From an uncultured Oscillospiraceae bacterium (lineage in GTDB: Bacteria; Bacillota; Clostridia; Oscillospirales; Oscillospiraceae): a stretch of DNA of 35,101 nt. The stretch covers positions 1 to 35,101 of the forward strand of contig CANRFU010000010.1 in NCBI GenBank assembly GCA_947629975.1, read 5' to 3'. Below are positions 1 to 8,338 of this stretch, piece after piece. Position 1 is the first letter of the stretch, and each line of letters opens with the position of its first letter. Both the position numbers and the translations under genes were made by a program. The notes under the pieces are model-generated. The model worked only from the letters and a program-made list of their open reading frames with translations. It made no database searches and was not told the origin of the DNA.

Positions 1-180
1 GGAAAGCCCGAAAACACGGGCTATACCGACATTTAAGAACTTCTAAAGAGATAATCAAAATTCCTATCTAATTTTTTGCAAAAATACATATAAATGAAAT
101 GTGAACAATTGCACCATAGAATGTAGGGCACTTGGTGGGACCGGATCACCTTCATATAATCTTTTGAGAGGGATACAATC

Positions 181-969
181 ATGGATGCAACTCAAATAGA
201 GGCCGAAAAAGATTACATCGCTCGATGGTCAAAAAACGCGCTTCAGCACTTTGATGACGGAGACTACCATTGGATATGCGATATTCTAAATAAGTTTCCA
301 GTTTGTCGAATTTTTGAAATAGGGTGTGGTGCAGGATATTCCACACTGACTTTTTTACAAGAAGGATTTGAGGTCATTTCTATTGACATAAACCGCGAAG
401 CCATTGAGTACACCAAGACATTGTTAGAAGATTACCAACTCTCCGTGGAAGTAGCCACAACGGGTGGTGAGCAGGCTGACGATGCCGATGCGTTGTTGTG
501 GAACGTGGACTTAGTTACTGAAGAACAAAAGATCATCCGGTTTATTCAGAATCTGGCAGAAAAAGGAACGCAAATTGACTTGATCGTTCTTTGCAACCCT
601 GGGGGTCAAATTACTGCGGAGATAACGCAGTATGAGGAAAAATATCTTCTTTGGGGTGGGTTTATCGAAGAAGAAATCAAACAATGCTACGAAAATGGGA
701 ATATCGGATTCCTCCATAAGTGGGCAATGATTTATGCTGCTTGTCATTTAGCAATACAGACTGACACGCCGATTTTGCTTATCGAAAGAGATGCTCAAGG
801 TAAAATAAAAAATACACTAGAACAGATTGGTGAAGAAACTGGGTGTAGAAAGATACTGGAATCTTGCAGACAGATAAAAGAAGCGCCTCAAGATGGGATA
901 CCACTCAGAAACATTGAAGATCCTGATGATAAATTGGTTTGGGGGGCAGCTCTGTACTCACCCCGCTAA
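181..969 (+). CDS. class I SAM-dependent methyltransferase-like protein
   Basis: ORF with RBS-like gagaggg upstream; FEIGCGAGYSTLTFLQEGFEVISIDIN matches the motif I glycine loop and acidic motif II of Rossmann methyltransferases. Confidence 0.7.
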   Translation: MDATQIEAEKDYIARWSKNALQHFDDGDYHWICDILNKFPVCRIFEIGCGAGYSTLTFLQEGFEVISIDINREAIEYTKTLLEDYQLSVEVATTGGEQADDADALLWNVDLVTEEQKIIRFIQNLAEKGTQIDLIVLCNPGGQITAEITQYEEKYLLWGGFIEEEIKQCYENGNIGFLHKWAMIYAACHLAIQTDTPILLIERDAQGKIKNTLEQIGEETGCRKILESCRQIKEAPQDGIPLRNIEDPDDKLVWGAALYSPR

Positions 970-1017
970 ATTAGATATGGCCGCCGTATGATTTTTTCTT
1001 GATTCCAAAATCAACAA

Positions 1018-2814
1018 ATGGAAAGGTTGCTGGAGATGCGTATATCTTTTTCAATGGACGGCATTAGAAGCATGAATCAGTTATATACATATACGACAGA
1101 ACATGTTCCAGAATATGGAGATGAGCGGATAGAAATCTATCATGGCGAGAATTACTGTAAAAATGTGATTTCTGATGTGTTTAATTCACTGGCGCAGTCC
1201 GACTGGGCCGAGCAAAGGTACTGTGGTTCTCATGATCGCATAGCGAATGAGACATTTCTACTCTCATCAACTACCGGTGCAGAGTATAATGTATCATTTG
1301 CTATTAACACATACAATCATGAGGCAGCTCGGTTAGAAATTACCATTACTGCACAAGATACCGCGGATTATGACCATAGACTCGAAAAACTGAAAATAGC
1401 CTTAAAGGACCGGCTTATTCCAGATTGGTACCAATGCACATGGCTTGTAGACGAGCAAATGGTTGCGTTGTGTAAAAACGCATTCGAAAGGACCTTTGTA
1501 ATCGAAAATAACTTGAGAGCTTTTGCAAGCAAAATCCTTATTCACTTCCTCGGTGTAGACTGGATTAAAAGAGCAGGCTTAGAAAAAGAAAAACAGTCGG
1601 TAGACGTCCTGAAAGAAAAGTTTCTCCAGCGTGTTTCGGATTTTGACAACATTAATACTGACTTCCTTTCTATGACCCTTGAGACGTTGGTTAAAGTAAT
1701 GTTCAGTGGAATTATATACAAAGATCATGTTGCCCTGAACCGACAGGACTATGCAACGCTTCAGGAGATGTGTAACAGAAGTGGCTCAGGACAAATTATA
1801 TCTCAGTATATAAAAAAACGTAGAATTGTGGATACGGAAATTTGGGATAAACTCTTTGTCCCATACATTGATGACCCGGACGCTTTTAGGGCTGCTATTC
1901 ACAGTTTTATTGAGGATCGTAATCATATTGCACATAGTAAAGTACTCTCTTGGAGTGCCTATCAAGTAATGCTTCGGGATTTTGACAAAATGGACTCCCT
2001 AATTATGTTGGCAGATACTAAGTTCGAGCATGAAGAGGCGGCAGATGAGGTTAAACTAACATGGCTGGCAGAACAGGAAAATAATGAATATGAACAAGGA
2101 TACTATCGTGACCGGCTGGCCAGCGAAACTGGTATGGACATTCTAGATGAAAATGAAATAGAAAACTGGTTTAATGAAATCCTGTATGGGCTATTCAATT
2201 TGGTCTATCAACATTATCATCTGGATGTTTGTTATGATATTTCTAATTTTGCCACACCTGATGAAGGAGAAGTCGCATTTACAATATCCTGTCCAGCTGT
2301 TGAGGATGGCCATGCCAAAATAGATATCGTTATGGATTATTTTATTGATGATGAACTCGAAGGAGACAGTGTTTGCCATATTGAAGCCAGAAACGGGAAT
2401 GGAGACGTAATCGGAAAAGCAGAAATCCGATTTCACAATGGGAACGGGTGTGAAAATGAAGAAGGAATTATGGAGGCTACCGATAGTTCTGAATATGATA
2501 CATCTGAGTTGGCCGAGTTCCAAGATGAACTATTTGCTGCTATCGATGCGTTGAACCCTTATCCGGGAAAACTGGATGCGCTTTCCTATGAAAACAAAGG
2601 GGCGGTGCAATTTGTTGCCGATTTTCCTTGTGAGCAGTGTGGAAAGTTTGGCGTATCCATCAATGAAACTTTTCTGACTGTAGGAAGATGCTGTTATTGT
2701 GGCTACGAAAACGAATTAGCCGAATGTGTACGATGTGGACAACTGGTAAATCAAAACGATCTTGAGCATGGCTTGTGCCCGTCATGCGCTGCCGATATTG
2801 ACGACGGGCATTAG
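1018..2814 (+). CDS. large hypothetical protein with HEPN-type Rx4H motif and C-terminal zinc ribbons (start could be 1036)
   Basis: 598 aa ORF; FIEDRNHIAHSK contains R-x4-H in a helical context; C-terminus has CEQCGK...CCYCGY...CVRCGQ...CPSC. Confidence 0.65.
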   Translation: MERLLEMRISFSMDGIRSMNQLYTYTTEHVPEYGDERIEIYHGENYCKNVISDVFNSLAQSDWAEQRYCGSHDRIANETFLLSSTTGAEYNVSFAINTYNHEAARLEITITAQDTADYDHRLEKLKIALKDRLIPDWYQCTWLVDEQMVALCKNAFERTFVIENNLRAFASKILIHFLGVDWIKRAGLEKEKQSVDVLKEKFLQRVSDFDNINTDFLSMTLETLVKVMFSGIIYKDHVALNRQDYATLQEMCNRSGSGQIISQYIKKRRIVDTEIWDKLFVPYIDDPDAFRAAIHSFIEDRNHIAHSKVLSWSAYQVMLRDFDKMDSLIMLADTKFEHEEAADEVKLTWLAEQENNEYEQGYYRDRLASETGMDILDENEIENWFNEILYGLFNLVYQHYHLDVCYDISNFATPDEGEVAFTISCPAVEDGHAKIDIVMDYFIDDELEGDSVCHIEARNGNGDVIGKAEIRFHNGNGCENEEGIMEATDSSEYDTSELAEFQDELFAAIDALNPYPGKLDALSYENKGAVQFVADFPCEQCGKFGVSINETFLTVGRCCYCGYENELAECVRCGQLVNQNDLEHGLCPSCAADIDDGH

Positions 2815-2972
2815 AGTAAAACACACAAACTATCTTTTGTTTCTTTTGCAAATCGGTCCTGTGTTACTATCATGATATATCGAACGCAGTTGTATCATTT
2901 CCTCTATCAGTGAAATATAATATGACTAAATCAAGAATCATAGAATCCATCCAGCAAAAAGAGTTACTCCCC

Positions 2973-3500
2973 TTATTCCAATGGAAAAATCTCTCCAAGA
3001 AGTTCCAAACAGTCCCTAGAGGAATAGCCCCAAAGAATAGAACTGAGCGCCTCCACCGCCTTTTCACGCCTACGGTAATATGTCGCTCTACTGATGTCTC
3101 TTATATGCGGCTGAAGTTGTTCGATAATATCATTTGTACTTTCGAATTGCTGCGGGATCAGATATGTATAGTACAAGATCCAATAGTATGCTTCTCCGTT
3201 TTTATGTTTAGTGCGGAGCAGATCAACTGCGCTATCTACCAATTTGAGCATCTTATTGCTTCGCTCTATACAGCGGGCGTGGTTCTCAATTTGTGTCCCG
3301 CTCAAATCGGCGCCAGCCATATATACAGATTCCAGGAAATCGTCAATGCTGCTGCTGTATTCGCACTCAAACTCTTTTTTCAACTGTTGGACGGACAGTT
3401 CCATGCTCCAGACAACGTCGCGGTACTTTTTCAGGAGACGCCATGTGTCATGATAACGTGGATCTTCTGTAACGCTCTTTTGCAAAGGCTTTTTTGCCAT
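2973..3500 (-). CDS. ArpU-like / sigma-like phage or mobile-element regulatory protein
   Basis: 175 aa ORF; C-terminal HTH-like ISRATYYRRREKAVEALSSILWG; located next to repA. Confidence 0.45.
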   Translation of the reverse strand: MAKKPLQKSVTEDPRYHDTWRLLKKYRDVVWSMELSVQQLKKEFECEYSSSIDDFLESVYMAGADLSGTQIENHARCIERSNKMLKLVDSAVDLLRTKHKNGEAYYWILYYTYLIPQQFESTNDIIEQLQPHIRDISRATYYRRREKAVEALSSILWGYSSRDCLELLGEIFPLE

Positions 3501-3531
3501 AATGTGACCTCCTCAGTAGGTTGTATTGCAA

Positions 3532-4539
3532 TCAATCGTAGAACCCCTGCGCCATATCGTGGCTTACCTGGGATGCGTAATACTGACCCATAGTAATCGG
3601 CGCATTGTAGAGAGCCGACAAGGTGTACGATTTTATGTTGCGGATCAACGACGTGTTGTTGTTCATGCACTCCAGCACATAGGCGATATGGAACTTGTCC
3701 AGTTTCAAGAACCGGTTTTTGACCACCCCGGTCGGAATGTCTTCCCCCGCGATGCGGATAAAGTCTTTGTGGGAACAGCACACCTCCACCATGAGTTCCA
3801 CATAGCCCTCCAGCACATCCGCATCATAGGGGTGTTCCTGGAGCAGAAGGTCAAAGTCGATGTTCTCCTTGATTAGCTCCCGGTAAGAATCCATCTCATC
3901 TATCCTCATCCGGCGTTTGCTTCGGACCACAACAGGCCGGCCACGGGCGGAGGGGGAAGGGGGAAGGATAGATAGGTCAGTATCGTTCAATTCAGTATGA
4001 TTATACTCAGTATTATTTGAGGCGGTTTTCCCGAAGTCTTGGGTTCTACCACATCGAAGTCTAGACTTCGGTTTTTCAGAAGTCAAAGCATCGGTGCTGC
4101 CCGGAAGTCCAGACTTCGGTTTTTCAGAAGTCTGCATCCCATCCGCTGGTGGGGATGGATTAGGGTGGTCCGGTGGAGAAGGAGTAAATCTTTTTAAGTA
4201 GATGAGGGTCGGTTTGCCTTGCCCTTGCTTGTGGCGTTCGATTAGGCCAATCCCGCCGCATAAATCAAGCTCCTTAAACAATCGTACCGCCTTATCTTTT
4301 CCACAGCCCAGCATCGACAAAGCATCCTCTAGGGTGAAGTAAATGTAAACGCGACCCGCATTGTCCAGCCATCCGTTACGGACGGACAACCCCATTCGAT
4401 CCAGCATGAGTCCATAGAGAATCTTGGCCTCCATGGAGACACTCGAAAAACGCGGTTCAGTGAAAAGCGTTTTCGGAATACGATAGAAGCTGAACTGCTC
4501 CGCTTCATTTCCGTAGAAGTAATCCAGATCTAATGACAT
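3532..4539 (-). CDS. repA: replication initiator protein A (RepA_N-type N-terminus)
   Basis: Start taken at MSLDLDYFYGNEAEQFSFYRIPKTLFTEPRFSSVSMEAKILYGLMLDRM, the typical RepA_N winged-helix start of Firmicute ICEs/plasmids; preceded by gaggagggtcac RBS. Confidence 0.85.
   Translation of the reverse strand: MSLDLDYFYGNEAEQFSFYRIPKTLFTEPRFSSVSMEAKILYGLMLDRMGLSVRNGWLDNAGRVYIYFTLEDALSMLGCGKDKAVRLFKELDLCGGIGLIERHKQGQGKPTLIYLKRFTPSPPDHPNPSPPADGMQTSEKPKSGLPGSTDALTSEKPKSRLRCGRTQDFGKTASNNTEYNHTELNDTDLSILPPSPSARGRPVVVRSKRRMRIDEMDSYRELIKENIDFDLLLQEHPYDADVLEGYVELMVEVCCSHKDFIRIAGEDIPTGVVKNRFLKLDKFHIAYVLECMNNNTSLIRNIKSYTLSALYNAPITMGQYYASQVSHDMAQGFYD
4056..4132. repeat. two near-identical 29-bp repeats (4056-4084 and 4104-4132) inside repA, each with a 14-bp palindrome or near-palindrome
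   Basis: gaagtctagacttcggtttttcagaagtc and gaagtccagacttcggtttttcagaagtc; one mismatch, 48 bp start-to-start. Confidence 0.85.
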
Positions 4540-4569
4540 AGTGACCCTCCTCAAATCGTCATAAAAAAG

Positions 4570-4604
4570 CCACACCGCAACTGAATAAAGTCAGTTGCGG
4601 TGTG
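4570..4604. other. inverted repeat / hairpin upstream of repA
   Basis: ccacaccgcaactga-ataaag-tcagttgcggtgtga, long near-perfect arms. Confidence 0.7.
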
Positions 4605-4820
4605 ATGTATATAAGGAATATTCAACGGCATTCACCGTTTATTCATCGAAGAAAATTTTGGCTATCACCTCCCTGTTGACGGGGCTGTCAACCAGCTAAT
4701 TTGCGGTTTTTCTCCGCATTGCCAAAATGTAGCGAAAAATCAGGTCTGAGAAGTTAGACAAAATCAGCAGAGCGCCGCATTTTTCATTACTTTCTGGCCT
4801 GCTTCTATTATACCGCAAGC

Positions 4821-4853
4821 GTCGATGCGGCGCACGATTCCGGTTGCTTTCAT
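4821..4853 (-). pseudogene. 5' remnant of an AbrB/MazE/SpoVT-family regulator gene
   Basis: Minus strand reads aggaggaatttcc-ATG..., MKATGIVRRID, then diverges (ACGIIEAGQKVMKNAALC*) instead of the usual D-L-G-R-V-V-I-P-K continuation. Confidence 0.65.
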
Positions 4854-5005
4854 GGAAATTCCTCCTGCGGTTTATATTTCTCAATGGGTATTATCCGCAG
4901 GTTTTGGAAGGGTATGCAGGCCGAACCGCTGGATTTGTATGGAAAAGAGCGCAAAAATTTGCCGGGAACAGGCCGTTTTGAATGCGCTTCCGCACCGGAC
5001 AGACG

Positions 5006-5035
5006 AAAGCGGCCGCTCAAAAAAGCGGCCGCTTT
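5006..5035. terminator. rho-independent terminator downstream of the assT operon
   Basis: aaagcggccgct-caaaaa-agcggccgcttt perfect 12-bp arms with flanking A/T. Confidence 0.8.
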
Positions 5036-5058
5036 TGCGCGGTACAGGGCGTTTGGAC

Positions 5059-6975
5059 TCAGCAGGTGATCTGCAGGCCGGTCTCGTACTTGGTGTCGTC
5101 GATGATCACGCGGATGTCATAGGTGCCGGAAAGCCCCGCCTTGTTGACCGAGTAGTTGATGGGGCGCTTGAGGGCGTTCTCGTCCAGCGTGCTGGCGTCC
5201 AGGAAAGTGCCCATGCACATGGCTTTGAAATCGCCCTTGGAGGTGGACATGAAGTAGGGGTGGCTCTCCTCGCCCTGCTCCAGCAGCAGCAGGACCATCT
5301 GGCCCTTCATAAAGGTGGCGTGGAGGGTGAAGCGGTCCATCTCCTCGGTGAGACTGGCCTCGCACTTTTCAGGGATCATCTCGCCGGAGGGATCCATCGG
5401 GATGTTGGTCTCGAACTCCTTGGTGACGCCCATCTCGCCCAGGATCCTGCCCTTGCCCAGCTCCAGGTTGATGCCGTCGCTGTACGGCTTCAGCTTCTCG
5501 CCGCGATAGTAGTTGCCGTGGACCTTGAGCTCCAGCATCAGCTTGTTGTTGTCGATCTCGGTGGTGATGGAGTAGATGGAGCCGCCCAAATGCCGGATCA
5601 TCGGGCCCAGCATCTCGGAGGGCTCGCCCTCGGCGGTGTAGGCGATGCCGCCGGAGTGGACCATGTAGTGCCCCTCGTTGTAGAACTCCACGTTGCAGAT
5701 GTAGGGGGAGAAGAACGCGGCGCCCCGGTCCTTGCCGTACTCCCAGACCTGCTCGATGGTCATATCCTTGGTGTTGATGTGGTAGCGCACGCCCCGGGAG
5801 TAGTTGTCCTTGGCGGGCAGATATTGCTCGGGGTCGCGGGCGCCGTAGTGGTGGTTGTCGAAGCACATCACGTCGCCGTCGGGGGTGATGAGGTTAGCGT
5901 GCTGCTCATACTGCCAGCCGAAGTTGCTGCCGATGGGCTTGAAGCAGTATTTCTCCACGAACTCCCTGGGCCAGCCATAGTGCTCCTTTTCCGGGTCGTC
6001 GAAGACCTGGGGATCGGTGATGACCCAGTTGAGCTTGCCGGTGTCGAAGTCGATGTTGACCATGGAATTCACATGGCGGCCGGAGAAGGTAAGAGAGTTG
6101 GTGTTGGGATCGTACCACACGGCGTTGTTATGGAACCAGTCCTCCTCGGACCAGCTGCCGGAGCGGCCGTAGCCAACGGGCATGAAGTCCTTGTAGTCCC
6201 AGGTCTTGAGGATCTCGCCGGTCTCCCGGTCCACCAGCACGCACATATCCTCCACGGTCTCGCTGGTCAGGTCCTCGGTGAGGATGAGCAGATTGCCGTC
6301 GGGCATCTCGAAGGAGTCGTGATGGTAGCCGCCGGGGAGGCGGAACTCCTTGTAGATCTTGCCGCACAGGCTCATCTCGTACAGGCCGGACATGTAGTAG
6401 GGGAGCTTGAGCAGACGGTCGGTGCCGATGACCACGTTGCCGTTGCGCAGACGCTTCATATCGAAGGAGCAGGGCACGTTCAGATGCCAGCGGGCGTCGC
6501 CCCGATAGTCGTAGGCCACGGCCAGATCGTCGGTGGCGGGGGTGACGAAGATCAGGTTGTCCTGGAGGTACTCGGGAGTGGTGTCCATGGAGATGATGGG
6601 GTCTTTCCCGTCGAAGACGTCGGGCGTCTCGATGGTGATGACAGCCTTCTCACCCCGGTAGGCCTGGATCTCCACCTGGTTGGCGTAGTTGGAGTACAGG
6701 CCCACGATGGGCAGGACGTGGGTCTTGGCGGGGGCGAAGGTGTGGTAGATGTTGCCCTGGGGCCGGATCTTGCCCAGGACGGTGACCGTGATGGCGACCT
6801 CCTCCTCGGTCTTGAAGGCGATCACCGCGGACAGGGGGTTGATGAAATACAGATTGAGCTTGACCAGGGGGTTTTGCAGGGTGTAGCCGCCCTGTTCCAG
6901 CTCGGCGAGCATCTCCTGCTCCGCCTGATACTGGCGCTCGATGATGTGCTCCTTGAACTCGTATTTGACAGCCAT
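5059..6975 (-). CDS. assT: aryl-sulfate sulfotransferase (ASST family), no signal peptide
   Basis: 638 aa; beta-propeller repeats with DWFHNNAVWYDPNTNSLTFSGRHVNSMVNIDFDTGKLNW, EQHANLITPDGDVMCFDNHH, YSRGVRYHIN typical of arylsulfotransferases; N-terminus is hydrophilic. Confidence 0.8.
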   Translation of the reverse strand: MAVKYEFKEHIIERQYQAEQEMLAELEQGGYTLQNPLVKLNLYFINPLSAVIAFKTEEEVAITVTVLGKIRPQGNIYHTFAPAKTHVLPIVGLYSNYANQVEIQAYRGEKAVITIETPDVFDGKDPIISMDTTPEYLQDNLIFVTPATDDLAVAYDYRGDARWHLNVPCSFDMKRLRNGNVVIGTDRLLKLPYYMSGLYEMSLCGKIYKEFRLPGGYHHDSFEMPDGNLLILTEDLTSETVEDMCVLVDRETGEILKTWDYKDFMPVGYGRSGSWSEEDWFHNNAVWYDPNTNSLTFSGRHVNSMVNIDFDTGKLNWVITDPQVFDDPEKEHYGWPREFVEKYCFKPIGSNFGWQYEQHANLITPDGDVMCFDNHHYGARDPEQYLPAKDNYSRGVRYHINTKDMTIEQVWEYGKDRGAAFFSPYICNVEFYNEGHYMVHSGGIAYTAEGEPSEMLGPMIRHLGGSIYSITTEIDNNKLMLELKVHGNYYRGEKLKPYSDGINLELGKGRILGEMGVTKEFETNIPMDPSGEMIPEKCEASLTEEMDRFTLHATFMKGQMVLLLLEQGEESHPYFMSTSKGDFKAMCMGTFLDASTLDENALKRPINYSVNKAGLSGTYDIRVIIDDTKYETGLQITC

Positions 6976-6990
6976 GGCGCATTCCCTCCG

Positions 6991-7302
6991 TTAAGATTTG
7001 AATTCTTCGATCAGCTTCACAAGGGCGGTCTTCTGCTGGAGGCCGGTGAGCCGCTTCTTCTCCTCCCCGTCCTTGAACAGGATGATGGTGGGGTAGCCGG
7101 CCACGCCGAATTCTTTGCACAGATCGGGGTTGGCCTCAAAGTTGACCTTGAGGATGCTCAATTCGGGGAAGAGCTTTTCGATGTCCTTGAGCACGAAGCC
7201 CAGCATTTTGCAGGGCCCGCAGGTGGCGGAAAAGAAATCGGACAGCACCAGGCCGGAGCCGTACTTTTCCTTGAATTCTGTGGCGTTGACTTCCTGGATC
7301 AT
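6991..7302 (-). CDS. trxA: thioredoxin
   Basis: 103 aa; FFSATCGPCKMLGFVLKDIEKL active site CGPC; GYPTIILFKDGEE. Confidence 0.93.
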   Translation of the reverse strand: MIQEVNATEFKEKYGSGLVLSDFFSATCGPCKMLGFVLKDIEKLFPELSILKVNFEANPDLCKEFGVAGYPTIILFKDGEEKKRLTGLQQKTALVKLIEEFKS

Positions 7303-7329
7303 GGGTAGGACCCTCCTGTCTTTTTGTGA

Positions 7330-8304
7330 TCAGATCTCGTGAGCCTGGATGTAATGGGCGGCCTCCTGCCCGGCGATGGCGCCGTCGGAGCAGGCGGTGA
7401 TGCTCTGCCGGAGGAATTTGACGATGACGTCGCCCGCGGCAAAGACCCCGGGGACGCCGGTGCGCATGTGGGCGTCCACCGTCACGTAGCCCCGGTCCAG
7501 GATGCCCAGATCCTGGCAGAACTCGGTGGTGGGGATCAGGCCGATGAACTCGAACACGCCGTCGCAGGGGATCACGTGCTCCCCCATCAGCTTTTCGTCC
7601 ACGGTGTCCGCCGGGCCGAACCTGGGGTCCTTGTCGTTTTCGTTGTTCCGAACCCGGACGCCGGTGAGCTTCGTCTCGCCCTCGAACCCCAGAACGTCCT
7701 GATAGACGTAGATCTTCACGTTCTCCTTCTGGCGCAGCCGGTCGCAGACCATGGGGTCGGCGGTGAGGCCCAGCATAGTGACGATGGTCAGGCTTTTGGC
7801 GATGTCGGCCAGGAAGAGGGACTCCTCCACGGCGGAGTTGCCGCCGCCGACGACCACGCAGTCCTTGCCCCGCATCTGCTCCCCGTCGCACACGGCACAC
7901 CAACTGATGCCGTTGCCGGAGAAGCGGTCCTCGCCGGGGGCGTCCAGCACCCGGTGGCGGGTGCCGGTGGCGATGAGCACGGTCTTCCCCTCGAAGACGG
8001 CGCCGTCCTCCTCGCATACCACCTCTTTCAGCAGGGGGCCCTTGTCCCGGACGGCCACCACGGTGCGGTAGTCAAAGGTGATGCGCTCATAGGTCTGGGT
8101 GTGCTCGAACATCTTCATGGCCAGCTCGGCGCCGTTGATGTTGTCGAAGCCGGTGTAGTTCTGGATCTCGTTGGTGTTGATGAGCTGCCCGCCGGGGGCC
8201 AGCTTATCCAGCATCAGCACCGTCAGGTCGGCCCGGGCGGCGTAGATGGCGGCGGTCATGCCGGCGGGGCCGGCGCCTACGATGATAAGATCATACAGGG
8301 GCAT
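7330..8304 (-). CDS. trxB: thioredoxin-disulfide reductase
   Basis: 324 aa; GAGPAGMTAAIYAARA FAD motif, CAVCDG redox motif, GGGNSAVEES NADPH motif. Confidence 0.93.
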   Translation of the reverse strand: MPLYDLIIVGAGPAGMTAAIYAARADLTVLMLDKLAPGGQLINTNEIQNYTGFDNINGAELAMKMFEHTQTYERITFDYRTVVAVRDKGPLLKEVVCEEDGAVFEGKTVLIATGTRHRVLDAPGEDRFSGNGISWCAVCDGEQMRGKDCVVVGGGNSAVEESLFLADIAKSLTIVTMLGLTADPMVCDRLRQKENVKIYVYQDVLGFEGETKLTGVRVRNNENDKDPRFGPADTVDEKLMGEHVIPCDGVFEFIGLIPTTEFCQDLGILDRGYVTVDAHMRTGVPGVFAAGDVIVKFLRQSITACSDGAIAGQEAAHYIQAHEI

Positions 8305-8338
8305 TTTGCATCCTCTCCTTTTGAACGAATTTGGCCGG

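Noticed and set aside
2910-3593. 227 aa plus-strand ORF opposite the ArpU-like gene
   Set aside because: No motifs; overlaps the minus-strand gene in a conserved-looking mobile-element arrangement with repA.
4825-7308. 827 aa plus-strand ORF overlapping assT and thioredoxin
   Set aside because: Antisense to well-supported assT/trxA; composition rich in V/G/D/L/H from reading GC-rich codons in reverse; spurious.
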